This document shows, piece after piece, positions 33,401-45,459 of a stretch of DNA of 64,000 nt. The notes beneath the pieces were generated by a model that was not told the origin of the DNA, searched no databases, and was given only the letters and a program-made list of their open reading frames with translations. Position numbers and translations under genes: made by a program. The stretch's first letter is position 1; the number at the start of each line of letters is the position of its first letter. Source of the stretch: Sarcocystis neurona (Eukaryota; Apicomplexa; Conoidasida; Eucoccidiorida; Sarcocystidae); the NCBI GenBank assembly GCA_000727475.1, contig KL647299.1, positions 1,564,379 through 1,628,378 of the forward strand, in the 5' to 3' direction.

Positions 33401-36400
33401 GTTCGTGCACGCGGCAGCGGCGGTGGCAGATGCGGCTGCAGTCGCAGCAGCCGAACACGAGGAAGACGAAGAGGCAGCGGAGGAGGAGGAGGACGAAGAG
33501 GAGGAGGAGGAAGACAAGTGAGACGCCGATGCTGAAACTGCTGTGGCAGCAAGACTGACGGCGCTATCGAAATGAGAGCTCAATCTTGATGGGGGCCTCG
33601 TAGTCGCATCCGAAGCAGAGATACTCAGAAGTCTGCAGTCCTCTTCTTTAATTTCTCCTTCTTCTTCTTCCTCTTCTTCTCCCTGCTGCAGCTGCTGCTG
33701 TACATCCATGGCTGGTTCCTGCTCTTCTGCCGCTTCCTCTGCCGAAAAGTCTGAGCAGCGGAAAGCGCCACCGCTCGCTCTGCGGCTGCTGGCCGCACCT
33801 CTGGAGTGCGCAACTGCAGCTGACTCCCCTACCGCGGCCGCTGCTGTCGACATATCTCCGCTCTTCTGCAGTTGTTCAGCGCTGCTGCTGCAGCCGTTCC
33901 TGCTACCGACGCCACCAGAAGAGATTGAGCATCCTGCTGCTGCGGCATCCGCTCCTGCTCCTCCTCCTGCATCAGCTGGCGCCGCGCCGGGACTCTTCCG
34001 CAACGAAGGGGGGAACAGCGACACGTGTTGCTGGGAGTTCTTCGCATACGCCTCTTCCACGGGCTCAATGCATGCATCGGAAAATCCCTGGCACTCTACA
34101 AAGTAGTGCGGGAGAAACTGTCGAAGGATGTGCGAGCGGTGGATAGGGTCTAACAAGTAGTACAGGCATACAAATCTAGGGAGCTGCGGAAAACCAGCAA
34201 AAAAAGAAGAGGGAGGGTGACAATTAATGAGCACCACAAAACCCCGTAGGGATCGATGAATTGAGAAGGGGTCGAAGACCCACACATATGTGTATATGTG
34301 TTAATATTCATGCATCTGAAAGCACACACACACACGGACACATAGGCGCGTGTACATTCATATGTAAGGAAACGACCTTCTAGACGTGCGTGTGCATGTA
34401 CACAATCGAGACGTGTACGCGCAGGAACTTCACTTTATTTGCAGTGCACGAATTCAGAAGCGTCGCACCACTTTTTCTGGCAGTTTGCTAAGGAAGCTAT
34501 ACGTTAGCCTCAAACGTATGCACATACTTCCTGTGCGCAGAGCTCTATTATTCTCTTCGACAACGCCGCAGTCGACCGTCAACTCCAAGGCCAGCAGCAT
34601 TATATCCCTGATGGGCTTTCAGCGACTCCGCGCCTCAACATCTCTTCCTTCTCCGCAAACACACACGAAGTCTTGCACTTGCACCTCTTCTGTAACTCGC
34701 TTGCAGTCAGTAACAGCAAGTGGTGCCCACTTCTCCATCTACAGGCGCATTCATGCACGTGCACCACTCACAAGCATATGTACGCTGTCGATTCCTCTAC
34801 ACATACAACGGAGTTGTCATCTCCTTGAAGTCATCCCCAAGAGAAATAAGGCGTCTACTCTTTTACGTAGGAACATTGATGCATGTGCACCTTGTCAGTG
34901 AAAACTGCTTCAGTCAGAAGGAATTTCTGTTCTCTTGTGTATACTCACAGCAAGGAATGCTTCGACGTCACACGCAATGAGCTTTTCCTCAAGCGTTTCA
35001 CGTCGATCGGCCGAGGTGGAGCTGCTGGTGCGCTGGCGCATGATGGAGCCCCTGGTAGTGCAGGAGAGCGTGTCGCTTCTGCTGGTGCTGCTGCCGCCTC
35101 CCGCAACAGCAGCATCTGCTGCGTTTTCTTTCTTCTGCGAGAAGACGTGTTGTACTCCGCCGCCGCTCGCAGCAGCCGCTTCCCCGCACTCTCCCTCCTC
35201 CTCCTCCTCCTCTTGTTCGTCTTCCTCCTCTTCCTGCTGCTGATGCTGCTGGCGTTCGAATCCGGTTTCTCTGCTGCTGCTGCAGCAAGAATTGAGAGCA
35301 GAAGTCGAGGAGAAGGAGGAAGAGGCTGAGGACCCTGAAAATATGTCCCCTAGAGATCGCTTCTTTTCATTCTCTAGCAGCACTGCTGCCGCTGCTACTG
35401 TTGTTGCCCGTCCCCCCGTCTTCGCCTCGAAGCCGAAGCCCACGCCGCTGCTGCTGTTACTAGCGCTGCTGCTGCCATAGCTGCTGCAGCCAGAAGCCCC
35501 TTCTCCTGCGCTGCTAAGAATAGCGATGACGGCCTTCTGTGTTCGCACAACGGATAAAATAAAATCGACGATGTGAATAATGTTGCGGAGACGCTGCGTG
35601 TCCATAAGATACTTCTGAGCAAGTTCCCAGGTCTCCTCCAGTCGAACCAAGTGGTTTACCAGTGTCACGTTGTTGCATAAGTGGGGATCAATACGCTCGG
35701 GCGTCTGTGCCAGCTCGTTAATGTGTCTGAGAACAGGCGGCGCAAACGAAAAAATTTAGACAGATTCACACGTGTGTCTCCATATCAGTAAACGCACACG
35801 TACACTTACGTGGGTGCTACAAGCACATATCGGTACGTATGCGTACATCTCTTTCCGCACAGTCGCCGTGGGGGTGCCGCTACGGACAAGCAGAGACAAT
35901 CACACCCCCTCCCACAGGTGTGTCTGGCAAAAGAATGCAAACGGAGCAGGATTAAGGTGGAGCAATCCTTCCTTCCCATATATCGACGTACGGATGCTCA
36001 GCAACGGCATACAGACGAACTGTCTACGTTTTCGGGTAAGTTTTTGTACACGTTCTCCGGCCAACTTTATTTACAAAAGTATTCTAAGCGACGCGCGCTG
36101 GCTTCTTCACATGACTGGTATGTGGGGACAGAAAACGATGCAGAACGACGCGTGGGTATATAGCGTACAAGGACACCTGCGGAGGCATTTCCAAATACAC
36201 GTAATTACGACTATGGGCTGCGCACGCCAACCCGTAAGTACTTCTTGTCCGCCAGGAGAATCAGGGTATCCACACTTTTTAAGAAAATACGTATAAATTT
36301 ATACGCTTACACACAAACGTATGTACATACATATATACATATATATATACATATGTATGCATTCGTGCATTACACGTACGTATAGCGGTGTGTACCGTTG

Positions 36401-39400
36401 TCTGTCTTGGTTGTTCGTAGAAGGGATAGAGGCATACACCGCACACAACACACGTACGTGTGTAATCGTTTTTCACAGGTAGCTAGCTAGGGATACATAT
36501 GTTGCGCATCCTCATCTCCGCATACACGTGTGAGCCCACGAAGGCACGCAAAACGGTTACGTACACGAAGGCGCACGGCCAGGTAAGCAGAGCACGAATA
36601 ATTTATTTTCTTACTTGCGGAAGTCATTGAAGCTCGTAACGCAGGAAGCCGCGATGCTGCTGACTGCTTCGTACACATGTCCTGGATGAGACTCTGCAGT
36701 TTGAACGTGAAAAATTTTAATTTAAAGAGGGCAACCAAACAAGAGCAAAACAAAGCTACTCGGTTATATCGGAGAGGTTTCCTCAGAATACTGAGGGACA
36801 AAAGAGGTCGCAAGGCTGCGAAAAATCGTGTCCCTGCTCACGCCCAACAGCCACCGAGTACTTAAGAAGACCTGACAGGCGAGTACACAATACGACAAGG
36901 AACGTTTTCTAGGTACAAGGTCGGGAACGCTTCTATGTAACAAGGTTGTGCAGGCATGCAGGCGATGTGCATATATATTAAGGTACACAATTGTACATTT
37001 GCGGTTATGCGCTTCTAGTGGAGGAAAAAGATGTGTATGAAGATGAACTTACGGATGTTAGTTGTTGCCTACAAAAAAGGGACTTTATTGCAGAGAAACG
37101 CGACTCAGCAGCAAGCACGCGTACCTTTTTGACAGTTGTGCCTGGGGGGAAATCTGCAGAAATATGGGACTACAAATATTGACACGTTTAGGCGTGTACA
37201 TAGATATGGTCACATAGATACAGGAAGAAAGCTGATACTGGCAAGCTCTGTGGCGGGTCCTAGCACCGTCGTACTGACCCGTCTGCCTGGCAGTGAACAG
37301 ACAGAGCACGGCGTGTCAATATTCCATGTTCCTTATTCGACAGTCCGATCTGTGAGCGTCTCCTGGTTGTCTGACTCTAACGTATACACAATAGACCTAC
37401 AACGGGTGTCGCGTTGAAATGGGTGTTCTTGTTGTTAGCGGCTTAGGGTGAGTCTCTGTGTCTAAGCTGTCCATATCCGTCTGTTTCTGACTTCTACTTA
37501 CCGCTTGTCTTAATGATGTTCTCCGCGGTTTCAAGAACGCTCAAATCGAGATCCCCCCTTCCTCTGCGTCTGTAGTTGGCAATCGCATTAAGTCGAAAAA
37601 TTTTGCGCACGTAATCTCTTCTGCACGACTGCCACTGCTGCCATATGTGGAGATGCGCCGTCTCCGATGCATCGCCCTTCGCCACCAGCGTAGCCACAGA
37701 CCCGTCCAGATACACAAGTTGATTTTCCAAATAGATCACATCCATCACGTATCTTCGGGCCTTCCGCTCTATCTGAATCAGTTCCAGGATATACTCCTGT
37801 TCAAAGTCCGCCCACTTCGAGTCCAAATCCACCAGGATGGGAACCAACTCTGACCGCCAGTACAAATACGTGGAAAGATTCTGACGCTGCAGCTGCTGCA
37901 GCTGCACCCAGGGACACGCAAAAGGAACAGCACGTGAAACAGCTGAGATACGCGGTCGCCACTAGTCCAACAACACTGTCAACTGCGTTAGCGGGGCTAC
38001 GCTGCACTGGGAAGAGACGGAGACACGCACGGCAGACAAACAGGGAGTGAAGCAGCGTACAACGGCAGAGGTCGCGGGAAAAAGGCTCGCAAAGAGCTGA
38101 TGTACACGGTGCAATGATTCAGTAAGGTAGCTTACAGCCGGAAAACCGGATCACAGAGGAAGATATGAGTACAAACTTGCTGGAAGGCGAAGTCTCCCAG
38201 TATTGACGGGAAGAAAACAAGAAAGGCGCAGGTGCACGATACGAGCGCAACAATGTGAAGTCGGTCGCTTAGCTATTGAAAGGTCAAGACGCTTGTGTGT
38301 ATGTCATCCCCATGCAACGGTGACGGTGGCTGCGCAGGTGAGTTTGCGCCGTAGCTCAACACTCGCGGTGACAAAACTGAGCTTCTGATAACAGAAGCGC
38401 CCTTTGTATTTTTCGGCGTGGAGTAATTCACACGACTAAATACACAAGCTTGTGTGAATTTCCCTACATGTATAAACGAGCCGATACACACGCATGAACA
38501 CACTGCGGAAAATCACATAGATAAACGTGCGTGTGCAGTGGTGTGCGTAAAAATCAGGGTACGCAGGAACACCTAGTGTCTCTGAGAAGGCGAGCACAAT
38601 AATTAAGACTAGCGACTCGGATAAACGCCATCTGTGTAGATTACCATAGCCCAAATTGCCCCTGCAAATACACCCGGATGCTTGCATACGGCAGGGGTCC
38701 TCGGAACACTCCTCTTCACACGCCGTTGTAGTGCCCTTCCTGCAGTAGGCGCTGCGACAGTCACCAACACGAAACAGAAGACCTGGTTCTCCCTGTCCAT
38801 ACCTTATCCATCGCAGAGATCCAGGCTAGTTTAAAGTTCACGCCGCTTTCCACTACGGACCCGTGGAAGTCAAATCTTTCTCCATTAACGTAGATCATCG
38901 TGTACCTGCAGGGGAAACACGAGATGAAGGGAGGTCCCGGATGTTCCATTCAGTCACACTCTCTCCAACAATCAAAAGCGTATCGTTCCGAGCAGCCTCC
39001 TGTGTCCCACGAACGCCTGTGGATTCAGCAACAAACTCTGCAGATGGCCTCTCTCTCTCCCCAACAGGTCTGGACTGCAGCTTCACCTTAATAGTAGGCG
39101 TACTGTTCGTCCAGCTGTTGTCTACACGTGTACGGAAGTATCTTCTATGAGAAGCAAAAGAACTCGAAAGATGAAGATGGTGCTTTAAGGTCCACTGATA
39201 TTCGTAGCTGTCGATGAACTGGGCACATCGCATTCGCGAACTTCCAAGCGAGCGCTAGCGTGAAGTACACACACACCAATATGGGAGCTGTTACACCCAC
39301 CAGTGCACCTGTGCATACATAGATCTACACCGACAGAGATATGGTTGTATGTGCACATACTTGTCAGGTGAACGCAAAGAAACGCTCGTTCTCACATACG

Positions 39401-42400
39401 CGTATGTGTGAACCTCAGACACCTTGGCAAATGCAAATTTTTCAGACGCAGTCGGTGGCTCGACTACAATGTATTTGCATACCCTTCCTGCGAGGCTTCG
39501 AGGACATCGACACGGTAATGCCTCTTCTGGTCAGGAAAAAGGGCTCGGTAATTTTTTGTAAATTGATTCCTGTACTCCCGACTCTGTGGGCGAATTTTCA
39601 GGGCGTCGGCGGCGGCAGACTGCGTGAAGGAAACGAACACCAAATCAACGTTCTATAACTGGCGACGAAAAAACTTTCCATTTCTCAAGAGAAGTGAGCG
39701 TAAGTGTCAGCGGCAAAGTCGAATTATAGAGTTTCTTTTCTTTGTGAAAAGGAAGCCTTTTCGCAACACTTGTTCGACGGCAGACACTCAGAGGAGCACC
39801 GCAGCACAGAAAACCGAAAGCACTCATGTAGAACGTAAGCAAGTACGTCGCTTTCAGCAGGTAGACCGCTGGACGGTGACGCTATTGTTGCGTCACAACA
39901 GGCACGCTGTGACAACTCAAACGCAAGCAGACACGGGTATTTTACTGCCGCCATCACAGTGCCGCCGGAGTGTAATATCCGAAGACAAACCTGCCAGCTC
40001 CACGGCGACTAGGGTTTCACTATTGAAGTGATACAGAAATGAACTGATACAACAGAGGATCATTTAACAGGTCATTGGCCAGGAGAAGTCGAGGATGTAC
40101 CTACACATACAAAGGTGTTTTGGATCTAGGTGGTATGGCTGAGGTTTGCTTGGTATATCTGGATCAGACTTCAGTACCCCGTATACACCTGCGGTGGGTG
40201 CGTTTGCCTCAGAGGTGGATACCAAGGATTTGCATTCCACATGCGAGGGATACGTCGTTGGAGCTTTTTATCCCACCCGTACGTTCTAGTGTTCACAAGC
40301 TGGTCTTATTACACAGGACACTGCACTGGCGTCATCTACATTGGTTTCACTTCTGTTTCATACTACGTATACATCAAGTCCTTCATCCTTCGGTCTCCAG
40401 TGATTCCTCCTGCGTCGTAGACCCCGAGGAAAAATCTCGCCTACCAAGGCATAAAGGAATTGTTTGCAAGCCCTGAATCCATCTGCTGTTTTGATGGAAG
40501 GTTTCCAAGGGTCAGAGCCTCCTTCAAGGTGGACTTCATGGAGTGACTCAAACAGCGCTGCCATAGCTGTAAGAACTGGCTCGTCGTCTGGATCGTCCGC
40601 GGTGGTTCCGGCGCAGCGAAGCAGCGCGTTTCTTCCGTTGCGCATCCGCATTGTCGCAGCAGCTGCATTGATAGCGGCAATATTGCTGTTGGACGGCGAG
40701 TTCTGACGTTCCCGACTTACCGGGGGAGGAATAATGAGCTGGCCGTTGGCTCTTCCGCCCGGGGGAGTCGTAGCCGCCAGCGAAAATGAAACCGCCATCG
40801 CGCAGCGCCAGCGCCTTGGGCCACAGAACAGGGGGAATTGTGGAAGGACAACCTGGAAACGGGATACCGTCCTGCTCGACACGCCCAAAAAATGGATCCT
40901 GAGACGTCTCGGGTAGTGTGTCCTTCCTCTGGAGAACTGCTGCCCGCGTAATGAGGGAAAGGAAAAGGAGATAATAATCTCCTGTATCCCCCAAGCAGCG
41001 CATACAGTAAACCTTGTGAAGTCGCCAGTTCCTACATCAACATGTCGAGCGGCCTAGGACGCCGAAGTGCACGATCTTCGCTGAAGAAGACCAGCGGCAA
41101 GGTAATGCACAAAAAAATGTAACGAAGGACATTTGTGTATGCACAACTTTTGTAGGTGAGAGATACTGCTCAGCGGTCCCAGCTGCGGAGATAAAGGGAC
41201 GCTGAAGTCAAATACGAGGCTACAAATGTAAGCAGACACAAGTGTTGCTGTCTTGATTTCTCGTTGACAGACGCCAGAGAAAAACAATAGTTTTCTGTTC
41301 TAAGCGGCGAGAATAGCCTTTTTTTCCTCGCGCGTCTTTCTGAAGCATAGCCAAGATGCCCTCCTGCGTTTACGCGGGATGCTGCACCTCGCAAATCACG
41401 GGCCAACGGCGTGTCTTGTGGCAGAAAGTACACAGGGCGATTTCATTTTCCGTTACAACTTTGGGAATTTACTGGTGAGGCGGTACTTGCTTTGACGAGA
41501 CACAATGCCTTGTAGAGAAGCCGGCGATATTTCAGGTCAAGGACTAGCCCAGAAAAACTTCGCGCATCATCTCTCTCTTCGCTCGGAGTTTTTATACGAG
41601 ACAAGGGAAGACACTCCGCGTATGCAGCGTGGGGTTTGACAGGAGCCTGTTGGTCCTGAAACACGCTGTGTCCTGCGGCAAGACACGGGTGTTCTGCTGG
41701 AAGAGCACTACCCATGGGCAGCAATACGAGTTTTGTCCTATCCGCTTTCTCACGCGTGTACGTGAAGATGAGGCAAAAAAACATACAGAGCTTCAGTAGG
41801 TGACGAAAGTGTTTCTGTTTGTTCCCCTTTACGTTATTCTCTCAAAGTATTTGGGAGTTTTACCTCTCAAGCCCAGCAAAATAAGCAACAATCACTGTCA
41901 GCTGTCTCCTGGAAGCTGTCGTGCGGGCACGGCTGTCGGCCAACGGTAGAGAGTGAACAGAAGCAATGGCAAGATGATTTCCGTTTTTTCTATGCAGAGG
42001 ATGTCCCTCCTCGAAGGTAAAAGCCAATCACGGCGTGTATAACTGGAAATGTTGTCTTATCCACGGAAACCACGGGAAGCCTTTTGCATCGTGCTGCAGC
42101 AGCCATTTCTCGCTAACCCGTCACAAGACATCACACTCTCTCTCATCGGAACAACGCGATGAAGCCGACGTTAACGTGCAAACCATGCCCAGGACCAAGT
42201 GGAAGAAAGAAACAGAGGTCCCTCCTCCGCCCAATTGTATTTTTCGTCCGTTTTGTAGCAGATCTTGCAACAGATTGGCCTCCGCTGATTTCAAGACACT
42301 ATCGAACAGCTCTTGCAGTTCCGGTAGTAGCGGCACCAGTCCAGGAGCACCACCAGCAGCAGCGGGCAGCAGCGACGCAGTTGCAGCATGAGCAGGAACA

Positions 42401-42705
42401 CTAGCAGCCCTACAGAGGCAGCTCGACAAGAAGACAGCAGCTGCCTTCCGCAGGCGCTGCAGCTCTGTTCAGCAATACATCGGCACTTTCGTTTTCAGCA
42501 CAAATGCTATAAATCCAAATGGTACACACATTCAGATCACAAGTCGACCTTTCACATTCCGCCAGTGGACTCGTGGGTCGTCCCAACACTGAATAAAATT
42601 GCTCTCTGTAAAGGACGCTTGAAGCAGACGTCGTCTTTCGGGCGAGATTGCAGCAGGAATGTATAGAGCCATCACCTGGCATCAGGGCGGCATGTGCCGT
42701 TAGGA
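30470..42705 (-). CDS. large unidentified protein, at least 13 exons, two in-frame repeat insertions
   Basis: Exons in order: 42705-42676, 42605-42549, 42311-42184, about 41747-41457, 40939-40721, 40662-40445, 39619-39483, 38905-38803, 37901-37502, 36693-36615, 35726-34949, 34183-32552, a weaker one near 31.5 kb, and 30628-30470 (TGA). From 40939 to 32552 all joins agree in phase, many at consensus sites (CCCCG|GTAAGT, AGCG|GTAAGT, GCT|GTGAGT). Sample peptides: VLWPKALALRDGGFIFAGGY, NQFTKNYRALFPDQKRHYRV, DSKWADFEQEYILELIQIER, RLEETWELAQKYLMDTQRLR, RFVCLYYLLDPIHRSHILRQ, VEEISMALQRSSPQDWNEFL. The two largest exons carry Ser/Ala/Glu/Gln runs from CAG-type codons. The protein is mostly helical-looking and probably intracellular, with no signal or membrane segment seen. 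The 5' end is unresolved. No family recognised; I expect a conserved apicomplexan protein. Confidence 0.65.
32066..32345. repeat. tandem duplication, about 178 bp unit
   Basis: The segment GTTTCCACAGCAAC at about 32076 recurs near 32251. The copies then share CATCC/GTCCA..CTCT, GCTGACGACAAAC/GCTGTCGAACAAC, GCACAAATACAGACAC and ATCTATCTGT segments in the same order (second set about 32326-32366). It lies in intron or flank of the large minus-strand gene and contains a TATATA spacer. Confidence 0.75.
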
Positions 42706-42784
42706 CTGAGAAATAAGAGTACAATTTTGCTGACGACCACAGTACAACACGTGCGAAACTGGTGACCACGATAAAAGGCTAAAA

Positions 42785-43192
42785 TTAGCTTCCGCAGCAT
42801 GTCTTGTTGGCACTGTTAATACTACCGTGTCCACAAATATTGCTGCTGTCACTGCTACTACAACAGAACAATTACACCATGTAGTTCAGCCCGTTTCCGG
42901 ATGTATAGAAATTGTGTAATCTCAGGCGCAACCTAGTGCTGAACTAACGACGACGTCAAGCAGTCATCTCCAACGTGAAAAGGTTACAAATCCGAGTAGC
43001 TCGTAGTGTTGGATTCTTGCTGTCATCCCCACACCTGCAATGCGACCACTGGGCGATGGATATCCTGGTCCTTCCACGTTGCCAGCACCAAAGGAGGACA
43101 GCGCAGAGAAGAAAGTGGTTATATCGCTTCTGTTCTTTATGCGTAGTCGTACTCGTAGTATTTTATGCGGCGAATTGACAAGGTCGTCCTGA
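42785..43192 (+). pseudogene. Thr/Ser-rich coding-like frame with internal stops
   Basis: One plus-strand frame reads ASAACLVGTVNTTVSTNIAA, then VTATTTEQLHHVVQPVSG, TAA at 42917, then AQPSAELTTTSSSHLQREKV, TAG at 43004, then MRPLGDGYPGPSTLPAPKED and FFMRSRTRSILCGELTR, with TGA at 43190-43192. The three parts share one frame over 408 bases and have similar hydrophilic, Thr/Ser/Pro-rich composition. This could be a decayed coding region, tiny introns, or chance. It lies head to head with the large minus-strand gene. Confidence 0.3.
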
Positions 43193-43248
43193 TTTCTTGC
43201 TGTATTACATGGAGGGAATGCATACTTTAGGTTGTGTCGTAGGATTAG

Positions 43249-43635
43249 GTGGTGTCTCCGTCCGCAGTGTTCTTCAGCTCCACAGTAATCTCCACTACAA
43301 TGTTACCTGCAAGTATCTCTTATCCCGAGGTACGCACAACAGTGTTACGTACCAGTAACTCTTATCTGGTCGTAGTCATTGACGCTACTGTGAAAGGCGT
43401 CTCAGTAAGTCTTTTGGGCCTTGTTAGTAGTGTTTTCCACTGTACATTGCGTTAGTCTCCGTGATCTGTCGAATTACCATTTCTGCCTTTGAGAGAAATC
43501 GAACTTTTAGCAGCACGGAATATAGTGTGATATTCTATCTATCTATCTCTCTCTATATATATATATGTACACTAGGTGCGATACCACCAGTTGAGGTCAC
43601 CGTTACCGTTATTCAGGTGCGTGCAACTTTGAGCT
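43249..43635 (+). other. Val/Thr/Ser-rich coding-like segments
   Basis: The plus strand reads SAVFFSSTVISTTMLPAS and NSYLVVVIDATVKGVS, the latter ending at a perfect donor sequence (TCA|GTAAGT) near 43411. After an acceptor-like CACTAG at about 43576 it reads AIPPVEVTVTVIQ, ending at a donor-like CAG|GTGCGT near 43617. The alternating hydrophobic/polar pattern suggests beta strands. Phases do not join cleanly, so no gene model is offered. Confidence 0.3.
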
Positions 43636-44610
43636 CGTGCAATTTTACAAGTGTATTTCCATATATATATATACATACATATATTTATATGTAAATATAG
43701 ATATAAATGTAGGTATATATATATATATATATGTATCTGCATGTCGAGCTAGAGAGCGAACAGGAGTCTGGTTTCTGTTGCCTTTGAAGTGCAACAAAAA
43801 AGAGGTGACGTTCTTCCCATCGTTGACGAGAGTTTCGGTCACTGATTCCACTATTGCTAACTCTGATGATCCGCAGTCCCCCGGACACACCTATCCCAAT
43901 TTCGCAAGCGCCCTTTTCTTTCATTAAGCATAAGATTTTCTGATGAGTAGTGCCTCCAACATTCGATATTGCAGTGCCCTGCCCTCACGTGGAGGGTGCT
44001 AGACACACACGCTGCTAAAGTGTTCGTTTCGCAGGTGAGCGAATTAACGTATACTCTAGAAGACTGGACGTGGCAGAAGGCCAGAACTACTAAAGCCGAG
44101 CGACTCTCACTGCCCCTTGGCGACAGCACACGTTGCACTCAGGCTGATAAAGCTACGTAGTGCACCTTCGTACCACGCATAAATGAATGTATAGCACCCA
44201 AGAAAACTACTCATCTGTGGTCTTCGAAGAAGCACGCGGAGGAAAACCATGTTTGTACTCCAAGTTGAGGGCGTTAGAAGCACTTCCCCGTCTATATCGC
44301 ATAGACACCCTGAGAATATTGTGAAATGCGTTTACGTGATCGGCAGCAGGCCCAACGATCTTTGAACAGAAAGAATATCAGCGAAAGTGTGGTAGTGTTC
44401 TGGTGGTCTACAACCAGGAAAGAAAGTTTTAGTTCCCGAAGTGTGCACCTGTAATAAACGTCTCCCTGTTCCAGTACCTAATGAAATCTTGATAGAATCT
44501 TTGGTTGTACCTAAGCGGTAAAGCGGACGCCTTTCGGCACGTTATGTGTCCTCGAGCCTCACGGTGCCATTACTGCAGTCGGATTTGAGGTGCGTTTCAT
44601 CGTCACACAG

Positions 44611-44846
44611 AAGAGTTAGGGCTCACTCCTGTCGACTTTGCATTCGTTGAGCAAAGTCGTGAATATGAACCTTTCATATGTGAGAATGCTCTTTGTGGTA
44701 CGATGGTTCTTTTGGCTCCACTTCCGTTTGCCAGCTGTTCAGCTGAAGACTTTTCCTCCCTTAGTATTCAGACACAACTTCATATGGCACAAGTGACGAA
44801 CAGGGTCTATATAACGCTTGCGCTGCCGAGACAATGGGACACCACA
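44611..44846 (+). CDS. probable exon of an unidentified plus-strand protein
   Basis: After an acceptor (TTTCATCGTCACACAG) the frame reads EELGLTPVDFAFVEQSREYE, PFICENALCGTMVLLAPLPF, then QLHMAQVTNRVYITLALPRQ, ending WDTT at a good donor (ACA|GTGAGA). The composition is clearly protein-like, with two nearby cysteines and beta-type segments. Just upstream, TPFGTLCVLEPHGAITAVGF ends at another donor-like GAG|GTGCGT (about 44590). If both are real, the intron between them would be only about 21 bases and the phase would not match. Confidence 0.45.
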
Positions 44847-45320
44847 GTGAGAAACTCTCTTCTCTGCGCTACAAATAGTGTGTTAAGGTGACTTGTTCAA
44901 CTTTAAAGCTGTGTGCTTTGTAGAGAGAAGCGTATCTTGCGTTAATGCGCATAGGGACGTGCAACTCGATCTGGATTCAAGCTTGACATTGTGTCTCTCG
45001 CTTTTGACACCCTCGTGAAAATGTGTGCTATCCCGCTAGTAGACAAGTGTGTATATATATATATATATATATGTATAGAAGTGGCGCACCTTTGTCAGTA
45101 AGCATGACTGTGGGCGTTACGTTCATGCATGTTTATATCGACAAATATTTCATGCAGGTCTGTTTAGTCCTGCACATTTTTTATGTTCGTTGCTTGAACA
45201 AAAGACAGTAGTGTCCTACAGTCTTTTCCGGTGACAACTCTGACGAGGAATTCCGCAGACACATCTGCGTATGTGAAAATTACAAAGCCGATTCTGTAAT
45301 TTTGAACACTTCCCGAAGGT

Positions 45321-45455
45321 GCAAATAAGCTGGACACTGCGCAGTTGACGGTCGATGCACGAGAACGTGTGCAGTTCTTCACATATCCAGGCATACGTTA
45401 CTTGCGCGGGAGGCTGTTTCTCGTGGTGCCTCCGAAGAGGAACTGTACAACTTAA
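45321..45455 (+). CDS. probable exon or exon fragment of an unidentified protein
   Basis: The plus strand reads NKLDTAQLTVDARERVQFFT, YPGIRYLRGRLFLVVPPKRN and stops with TAA at 45453-45455. Upstream in the same frame, TSAYVKITKPIL (about 45255-45290) is followed by two stops within 10 bases. The opposite strand is also open across 45164-45394 and reads VQNYRIGFVIFTYADVSAEF, so the coding strand is not certain. I favour plus for the 3' half, where the minus reading is Cys/His-rich and less protein-like. Confidence 0.35.
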   Translation, partial: ANKLDTAQLTVDARERVQFFTYPGIRYLRGRLFLVVPPKRNCTT

Positions 45456-45459
45456 AAGC

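Noticed and set aside
38895..39233. 113-codon minus-strand open frame (SYEYQWTLKHHLHL and following)
   Set aside because: It ends exactly at a strong acceptor (GTTTCCCCTGCAG) and reads into a stop if continued. The exons on either side (39483 and 38905) match in phase when it is skipped, so it is probably an open intron.
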